Positions 57,434 through 64,000 of a DNA stretch of 64,000 nucleotides are shown piece after piece. The stretch is from Plantago major (lineage: Eukaryota; Streptophyta; Magnoliopsida; Lamiales; Plantaginaceae). The position numbers and the translations under genes are program-made. The notes under the pieces are model-generated. The model did no database searches. It saw only the letters and a program-made list of their open reading frames with translations, and was not told the origin of the DNA. Where the stretch lies: NCBI GenBank assembly GCA_026545765.1, contig CM048841.1:62793608-62857607 (forward strand). Direction: 5' to 3'. The number at the start of each line of letters is the position of its first letter. Position 1 is the stretch's first letter.

Positions 57434-60391
57434 AATTTTGTAACACATTATATATGCTATAGCCTTGATATAAGTGTATAAAAATAGGAGAAACTATATT
57501 GAGTAATATCCGAGATACATGGCTATCTCTCTTTAGGTTGCCTTATCCTTTTCAACTCTACATACTCTTAAAATGCTTACCTAATTTATGAGCAACTATG
57601 TTTTTCTCGCATTGTACTACTTGTGGGTTCAAATTTGCAGCATGTCATAGCTACCTTGGCGTTGGAGAGTACAGAATCAGGAAGTTTTTCGACATAAAGT
57701 CAAACTCGGATGAACTATTTCGTTCAATAAACCGTAACTGCTTTTCCTTAATTCATTCGCCCTTTTCCGTGTTTGCCACTGCTTGAATTCGTTGATTTAA
57801 TGAAAGAGTCAACAAAAAGTAAAATCAACTTGGAGGTTATTCTTCCAACTTTATGGATATAATTGGGTATGATAGACACTAATCTTTCTTGCATAACGAT
57901 TTGAACTTGCTTCCTTCTTTTGGTTCCGGTATGCCCTTAGTCCCCGCTTGGTTTATATTGCAATTTGGCATGGAAGATAATTTGAAAAACTCTAGAACAT
58001 GTTACTCCAGACTCATAAGTTCAATCTTTTATTGATTGATGGAATGAAAGTCTCAGAGGTTATAATTTATCATGGTATTCTCATTCACATTAACCATTTC
58101 AAATTCGAATTACCACCATGATATGCTGAACATTTTACTATTAAATGAGATATTTTCAATATTCTTTTGAATTGATAGTATCATTATCATATATGAAAGT
58201 TCTGATGATGATTCTCGTTAAATCCAAAGGCAATTGGATCTAGTTCGCTTCATAAGTAACTATTTGCTCGCCTATGTGCATTTAATTGTCTCGTGAGAAT
58301 GGATTCTAAATTTGTAGTACTTCCATTTGCCTTTAGTTTGTTCTTTTCCTTACTTGGATTCGGTTGACCTAACGCTTTGTGCGAGGTTTGGTGGGCGATT
58401 CTATGCGCACAAAGACTTTGTCACCTATGCTGGTGACTCGTATAAACATACTTATCGTTGAATGTTACGTAATATGTTTCACGCTTTAAAATGATAGCAC
58501 CTATGAACTACCTTCGTTGTTGAATAGTCCAAATTTCTAAGTTATTAGATGGGAGTATAACTTAGACTACCCCTGCATTAAGTTTCTTTCTATTTTTTTT
58601 TCGATTTCTTTTTCGATTTCTTTTTCTGTTCTTGTTATTACAAAACTCTCCTACTTTTTGGCATTCTTGCATCAAAGAAATTTAAAATGTCGATTGCGAA
58701 AAAACCTTTTGAAGTATTGAAAGGAGTTCAAACATAAAGCTTTAATTGATGCAACTAGCTCACACGTGAGGGCGTTTGTTTTAACTCGACTAAAGTGTTG
58801 TTGTTTTTTTAAGATGGGAACAAACTACAAGGCGCTCTAATTCCTAATGTATCACGAGAGACGCATCCATGGATGGGGGAAGGCAAAGGAGAAGGAGAAG
58901 ATCTGCAATTACCCAAAAGATTCTACTGCTTGTACACAAGCACAATAATTTCAAATGAGGAATACGATCATCAATTACCGATACTCCTCGATCCGACCAT
59001 AGAACAGTCCCGAATTAATTTGCAACCCCAAGCATTTGTAAATGTTGGCGTACGCCTCCTCCCACCATCCGCTACCATTTCATCACCAATGTCGCTAGAC
59101 TCACGGCGTAAGATATCATACAAAGATCTTTGCGTTGCCATGTTAGTAAAAGTCGATACGTATAAACTTGTGTGGTGTTGTTAGTTACCATTGTTGGTAT
59201 TAGTTGGTGTAGGATATTCAATAGGTGAAAACAGGTATTCATTAACACATGTAATGTTGTATCATAATCTTCATTTGGAGTACTTAAAAGATCGAACCCG
59301 ACTTGCAAGAATTAAGGCGATCTAGATTATTAGGCTGCACTGCTACATCTCCTCTTCACAAACTTCATCAGCTTAGAGGCTTATCCATCCACGATCACAA
59401 GATCTGATCATATTTTGTAAAGCTAAACGATGATGGATAAGGCGGCAATTCATGTTATTTTACTGCTCCATTCATCACCATGGATTTGCCAAAGACTAGA
59501 TTACAAAGAGTTCGAATCAAATCAATGGTTTGCAAAAGAAATCTTTGATGAACCAACATACTAATCTAGTTCAATGAACTACAAACATTAAAGGAAAGGT
59601 ACATGAACAAGATGAGGCATACATCAGAAAAGCAATAGCTCAGACTTTGATACAACATTAGGCTCGCTAAAGGTAATGTTTTTACAATTATTATAAAGTA
59701 TCGCAGATAGGTTAGTTATTTAGTCGCTTCAAGACCGCTTTCACTCTCAATGTCGCAACCATTGCTTTTTTTGTTTCCTCAGATCCGTTTTCCACAAATA
59801 ACCATACAAAGGTCCGCCAAATAAAATTGTCAAAGACTTAATCCAGATTGAATGAACTATAAATGTGTCCTCGCATTTTGAGCACATCAAGAGTAAGGAG
59901 AAATCTAAAACGCAACTTATGGCAATAAATCATATTGGAAAAGGATACATGGACAACATAAGTGTCTTAGCATCTTGTGTTACTAATGGATACCACTAGC
60001 AGAAAATTTTATGCATAATGCAAATAATGTACTAAAAGATCTTGATAGCACCACCAAATTCAAAGAAAATTTAGACGTATATTGTGCTACTTGAATGGAA
60101 ATTACCAGAGCCATAATTCTCAAGGACATGTACTTCCATTATGCACTTCAGTGATCAACGTATCTTTACATTAAGAATGCATCATCATGTTGTTTCCTTG
60201 AAGTGATTATATATGTGAAAATTTCACAAAGATGGATGAAAACTTTCAATGCCGACATAACCAGAATGAATGATAGAGAGAAACTGAAAGCTACAAAATG
60301 GGGCTGCCTTAAACCAATTTTCTCACTATAAATTGATTACTCAGAAACATACAAGGTAAGCAAGAAATTTAACAGAGTTCTACAACATAAA
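57434..60391 (+). repeat. Segmental duplication copy B
   Basis: The same segment as 46950-49475, about 10.5 kb away in direct orientation. It keeps a block of about 455 bp (59055-59510) that copy A has lost, and ends where the G3 LTR starts at 60393 (copy A continues past the matching point into other sequence). The two copies differ by many small indels. Confidence 0.9.
58814..59183 (+). pseudogene. Candidate exon in duplication B, product unknown
   Basis: After a T-rich tract, GATGGGAACAAACTACAAGG starts the exon. An open frame from 58873 reads MGEGKGEGEDLQLPKRFYCL, YTSTIISNEEYDHQLPILLD, PTIEQSRINLQPQAFVNVGV then RLLPPSATISSPMSLDSRRK and ends TYKLVWCC. The segment PPSATISSPMSLDSRRK is missing from copy A. 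The mix of acidic linkers and an SPMS motif suggests a regulatory protein, but I cannot identify it. The AG before the exon is AAG here, weaker than in copy A. Confidence 0.35.
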
Positions 60392-60392
60392 C

Positions 60393-62327
60393 TGTAAAAA
60401 CGGAAATATGTCAAATCCATCATAGATGCCTTCGGAACGAATCCTAAGGCGTTTCAAGTCGCTCTAATGTCCTGTGCCTCAAGGTCCGACCCAAGGTCGC
60501 CTCGTCCGACCCTCCCGAGTGAAACGATGAGCTAGACCTCAAAGATGAGGGTCCGACCTAAACCATGGTCCGAGACCATGAAGGTCCGACCACGATGATC
60601 CGAAATAATTTCTAACCTCGTAAGGAACCAAGTAAACCGCACCAAGAGAGAGAATAGGATCGAGGCTACCAAGGTCCGAACCACTATGCCTTGTGGCTTA
60701 TGGGAGTTGATTTTAGACATGAGATTGTGACCGGCCCCTCGGACCTACACTCTCGGACGAAGGTCCAAGATGTACTTCAGAGTCCCTAATTTCTCTCGAG
60801 AATGACTAAACTACCTCAAAGCCCAAAAGGGAAATGGGTTAAGTCTTCTTAATGGGCCATGGGCTAATAGCATTGTCATGAATTCGAGCTTTACACTGCA
60901 CGATCCAACGTAAGTCCTTCCTCTCGGGGAGATCTATATATATATGGCACACATTCCCATGCTAACAAAGAAGTCAAGTCATCTTTACGAACTAATCACG
61001 ATCACTATACAGAAAGCATCTTCAATCTCTCCGCTAAGTAAAGTCTTTACCCGATTTGACACTACACAACCGGTCTTCTGCCTTACCCTCCAAAGTTACT
61101 CGCAGTGTTCTAGCCCATTAGTACTTTGGTCCTTGGAGTCCATCGGACCGGTTTTAGACCTTGACTTGGGAAGATTTGCAATGGTTTCGACTTAGGCTAC
61201 TTAGGAAGAACTTAACAAGAGCTTGGGGACTTCACCTCAACATTTTTGGCATCGCTGTGGGAAACTTTACAAAAGTTTCATAGCTCTATAAGCAATGGCA
61301 AGACAGAGAAAGTCATGAGAACCGCCACTACTACAGCTTGAACTCCAGCCCAAGAACACGATCGTCAGATCGCATCAAGGAATCGAGAGCAAGATTCAAG
61401 CGATGGCCACACCGCCAAAGGCTTCCTGAGGATGAAAGAGTCGCTGGTCTAACAGTAAGGACCCAAGGACTTGGAGGGATGGTCCAAGGAGTGGAAGGAC
61501 ATGTTCCTCCGTCAGGAACACTTGTTCCTCTACCAGGAAGGAAATTTACTCTTCCAAATGGCCAGATCGTTTGTCCAAGTGAGTTTGGGATAAATGAGAA
61601 TCAGTTCAGCCTCTTGCTCACTACTATCCAAGGTTGTTTTGGATCCAACAACATCCAACCTACTCCGCCATTGGCAGCTCCAAGGAAAACAGAGCCTGCT
61701 CAGTCAAGGAATGAGCATTGCCATGTCTTGGAGAGAATAGGAGAACAAGGTCGACAAGATGATCTGCGCAACCTTATCAACAGGAGAGCTACTGCATCTC
61801 AGGAGCATCGTAAGAGGAGCCTAGTAGGACCTAGAATGGATGAGGCCAGTACTAGTTGCCATGCTGCCCTCCAAACAAGGGCAAGAGACCAAATGGCAGA
61901 GAGTATCGCAGTAATCCAAGTCGATGACCTTCCTCCCGACGTGGTCATCAACCCAAGAACGGGTGAGAGGCTTACTACTGAACAAATCTACATTCAACAA
62001 AAGGCTTTGGAGACCCAGATTGCTAATCTAGGAAAAATGGTGAAGGCTCATGAGAAGGTGATGATAAGAGCTCCAAACCCATTATGTGATGCAATCAGAA
62101 GAGAGAGGAAGCATCCTGATTGCACTATCCCTAACCTTGAGCGTTACCATGGAGACACTTGTCCCGTTGCTCATCTTACTAGGTATGAAAGTAAGATGGA
62201 CACCAATGAATTGATTGACAACATGAAAGCTCTCAACTTCTCATGCGCCTCTTCGAGAGGCAATGGATTAGTGGACTGCCTTACCCGATGGCTCAATCAT
62301 GACCTATAAGGATGTAGTCTCTCTTTT
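60393..62327 (+). mobile_element. Ty3/gypsy element G3: 5' LTR and gag
   Basis: An 850-bp LTR (60393-61242) starts TGTAAAAACGGAAATATG and ends CACCTCAACA, with a TATA box at 60935-60946. It is followed by TTTTTGGCATCGCTGTGGGA, the leader type also seen in G2. It inserted into duplication B (junction at 60392). Gag follows to 62309, and a CACTA element cuts it at 62328. The pol part is not in the window. Confidence 0.8.
61338..62309 (+). CDS. G3 gag, long open frame
   Basis: A frame of 323 codons opens MNSSPRTRSSDRIKESRARF. Residues 40-70 are glycine and proline rich. Residues 195-240 read VIQVDDLPPDVVINPRTGER then TEQIYIQQKALETQIANLGK, a helical segment. Near residue 275, IPNLERYHGDTCPVAHLTRY corresponds to the gypsy gag motif YDGTTDP--H---Y-S-M that opens the shell domain. 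The shell domain is cut short by the neighbouring CACTA element. It is one of the longest open frames in the window, which suggests G3 is among the younger elements here. Confidence 0.65.
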   Translation: MNSSPRTRSSDRIKESRARFKRWPHRQRLPEDERVAGLTVRTQGLGGMVQGVEGHVPPSGTLVPLPGRKFTLPNGQIVCPSEFGINENQFSLLLTTIQGCFGSNNIQPTPPLAAPRKTEPAQSRNEHCHVLERIGEQGRQDDLRNLINRRATASQEHRKRSLVGPRMDEASTSCHAALQTRARDQMAESIAVIQVDDLPPDVVINPRTGERLTTEQIYIQQKALETQIANLGKMVKAHEKVMIRAPNPLCDAIRRERKHPDCTIPNLERYHGDTCPVAHLTRYESKMDTNELIDNMKALNFSCASSRGNGLVDCLTRWLNHDL

Positions 62328-62680
62328 CACTATAAGAATTCTGTTATTTAGCGACGGAAAGGGGCGACGGATTCCTATTCGTCTCCCCTTAACGATGGAT
62401 CGCTCATTTTAGCGACGGATATGTAATCCGCTGTTATATACGTCATTATTTAGCAACGGATAGTTATCCGTCGCTAAATTTAGCGACGGATAGACTATCA
62501 CCCCAAGGCTTTGTCGACTTTTAAAAAGTAAAAAGGAAAATAGAAATTTAATGACGGATAGATTATCCGCTGTTAAAAGTAATAAAAAATTAAAAATAAA
62601 ACCAAATGATGATAGCTTATCCGTCAGCCCATATAGCGATCCGTCGCTAACCGTTATAATAACGGATGTACGCCCATTTC
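62328..62680. repeat. CACTA terminal and subterminal repeats
   Basis: At least eight copies of a GCGACGGA/TCCGTCGC-type motif occur in both orientations. An example is the pair TAGTTATCCGTCGCTAAATT and TAGCGACGGATAG around 62460-62490, which could form a stem. This clustering is typical of En/Spm ends. Confidence 0.85.
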
Positions 62681-63164
62681 CATTTTCATTCTCGCTTCAC
62701 TTCTTCTCCTCTTCTTCACCATTTTCGCCCTTCTCCAAGTCCCACCAAAACTCAACCATTCCGCCAATCTTGGACTCTTTTTGAAGCTCTTTAACAAGGA
62801 ACTGGTGGCCCTTCAATTTCATCCTTCTTCGCTATTTTCCTGAATTGAAGGTATTAGTCTAAAACCCTTACTTTTCTAAATTTGGGATTTTACTAATTTC
62901 ATCAATCAGATGTTTTAAACTCATCTACTAGCTAGTATAGCTTATATTAAGTATCAAGTTAAGCTTGAGGTTGTGCAATTGATTTATTTATTGTGAAATT
63001 GATTTGTTAGTATGATGTTTATAGTATGTAAGGTATTTAGTTTGATGTTTTCAGATATGTATTAGGATTAGTGGTTGTAGTATATTTATGTTTGTGGGAT
63101 TTGGTCGAGTATTTGGGGACCATTTAGATTTAGTGATTTTGGTGGTTGTAGTATAATCGACTCA

Positions 63165-63420
63165 GATAATTCAGAAATGCATGAATTTATAATTTATAAT
63201 TCAGATAAAAATTGGTAATTGTAATGGGAATATAATTGTCAAATTGGTAATTCAGATAAAAAATTGGTAATTGGTAATTGTGATAATTCGATGGGAATAT
63301 AAATTGGCAATTCAGATAAAAATTGGTAATTCAGAATTTATAATTTGTAATTTATAATTCAGATAATTGAAATTCTTTAATTTATAATTTGGTAATTTGA
63401 ATGGGAATATAAAAAATTGA
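63165..63420. repeat. Low-complexity AT repeat inside the CACTA element
   Basis: AATTCAGATAAAAATTGGTA recurs about four times together with ATGGGAATATAA and AATTTATAATTTATAATTC. It sits between the CACTA end and the transposase start, probably in the 5' untranslated part or an intron. Confidence 0.75.
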
Positions 63421-63570
63421 ATGAAAAAAACTTTAAATGTAAAATGCATATAATTCATGAAATTTGGAACGTATTATAATTAACAATGCAATTATAGCTA
63501 GAAATTTGAATTGAGTTGAAATTCAATACGATCTAATAAATTCAGACGTGTCAGGTTATATAATCATTCA

Positions 63571-63884
63571 ATGAATCCCAATCGTTCATGGATGTACTGT
63601 TGTACTATTAATGGCAGAGATCAATGTAGTTTTGTGGAAGGGTTCAGCCTTCATCGATTTATGGCGACACATCCGACTTCAGGTAGGGGGTTGAAAAGTG
63701 CCCTTGCAAATTGAAAAAATGCAGAAACAAGCAATATTTGACTCCTACAGCAGTAGTCGAGCACTTGAAACGTAATGGATTCCTACCTGAGTATGAGGTA
63801 CGGAATTATCATGGTGAGGAAGCAACACCGTCCATGACATATGAGCAATTTAGGCAGCGTGGAAGGAAGAGAAAAAATGAGTAA
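63571..63884 (+). pseudogene. CACTA transposase-associated domain, N-terminal
   Basis: The Met at 63571 begins MNPNRSWMYCCTINGRDQCS, the start of the Transpos_assoc domain of plant En/Spm proteins (usually RSWMY-R...S-EF--GV--F). The second half is in another frame: PCKLKKCRNKQYLTPTAVVE then HLKRNGFLPEYEVRNYHGEE, giving the CPC-KC-N zinc motif and the HL---GF-P-Y-VW-HGE end. A net frame change lies between about 63650 and 63705, and the later frame ends at 63882-63884 after RGRKRKNE. Either the copy is defective or a consensus error is present. The catalytic transposase would be encoded further right. Confidence 0.8.
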
Positions 63885-64000
63885 CTTGGGGGGTCAAAGT
63901 ACATCTAAATCTCATGCTTTTCATTACCGGGTCAAATAAATGGTGTTTAATGCGTCGGGCGTAGTTTATGGACACTAGTACCACCGAACCGAGGGTGATG

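Larger units (their letters stand above)
62328..64000 (+). mobile_element. CACTA (En/Spm) DNA transposon, left end, running off the window
   Basis: It starts CACTATAAGAATTCTG, the CACTA-type terminal repeat, inserted in G3 gag. The next 350 bp hold many copies of TAGCGACGGAT and its inverse ATCCGTCGCTA (62350-62660), the subterminal repeats that bind transposase in this superfamily. A transposase-associated domain is encoded from 63571. The right end lies outside. Confidence 0.85.

Overview
The window is plant nuclear DNA packed with transposable elements. The evidence is several Ty1/copia elements with initiator-methionine-type primer sites (TGGTATCAG), Ty3/gypsy elements of the Tat type with a second RNase H domain, a CACTA (En/Spm) element, LINE fragments, short GT-AG introns and a relic of a plant Hsp70-15 (Hsp110-type) gene. 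The extra protein at 3141-4022 resembles, from memory, a retroelement-linked family common in Lamiales genomes such as Gesneriaceae, so an asterid host is my best guess, held weakly. I see no intact host gene, no tRNA or rRNA gene and no CRISPR array.

Layout. 1-1270 (-): gag piece of a SIRE-type copia. 1290-4022 (-): accessory open reading blocks with a spliced-looking tail. 4870-11201 (-): copia element C1 with its 5' LTR at the right. 11202-11541 (-): RNase H scrap of another copia. 11524-17050 (+): copia C2, head to head with C1. 17055-18059 (+): 3' end and LTR of a gypsy. 18060-24900: old anonymous DNA with weak accessory-ORF traces. 24910-26300: LTR-like sequence and a 171-bp tandem repeat. 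26630-29386 (-): Tat-type gypsy pol, cut by copia C4 (29387-34270, -). 34276-42598 (-): copia C3, itself split by a lone gypsy-type LTR (36162-37855). 42599-42698: 100 N. 42699-46949 (+): gypsy G2. 46950-49475 and 57434-60391: two copies of a 2.5-3 kb segment holding candidate host exons. 50159-51320 (+): Hsp70-15-like pseudogene. 53690-54930: LINE scraps on both strands. 60393-62327 (+): gypsy G3 with a long gag frame, cut by a CACTA element from 62328 to the window end.

The most unusual part is the left end. A copia of Sirevirus-like layout (long LTRs, coiled-coil gag) is followed downstream of pol by a polypurine-like tract, a 28-bp minisatellite, a TATA-like box and a two-part accessory protein whose tail is broken by four short GT-AG intervals. 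The C1 region and copia C4 each carry their own dispersed short palindrome (TCAGATATCTGA near C1, CAATGTTGACTCAACATTG in C4), and C4 also has repeated hairpin plus polypurine modules before its 3' LTR.

The elements are broken fossils apart from some long open frames (the accessory ORF, G3 gag). Dating is not possible here because no element shows both of its LTRs inside the window.
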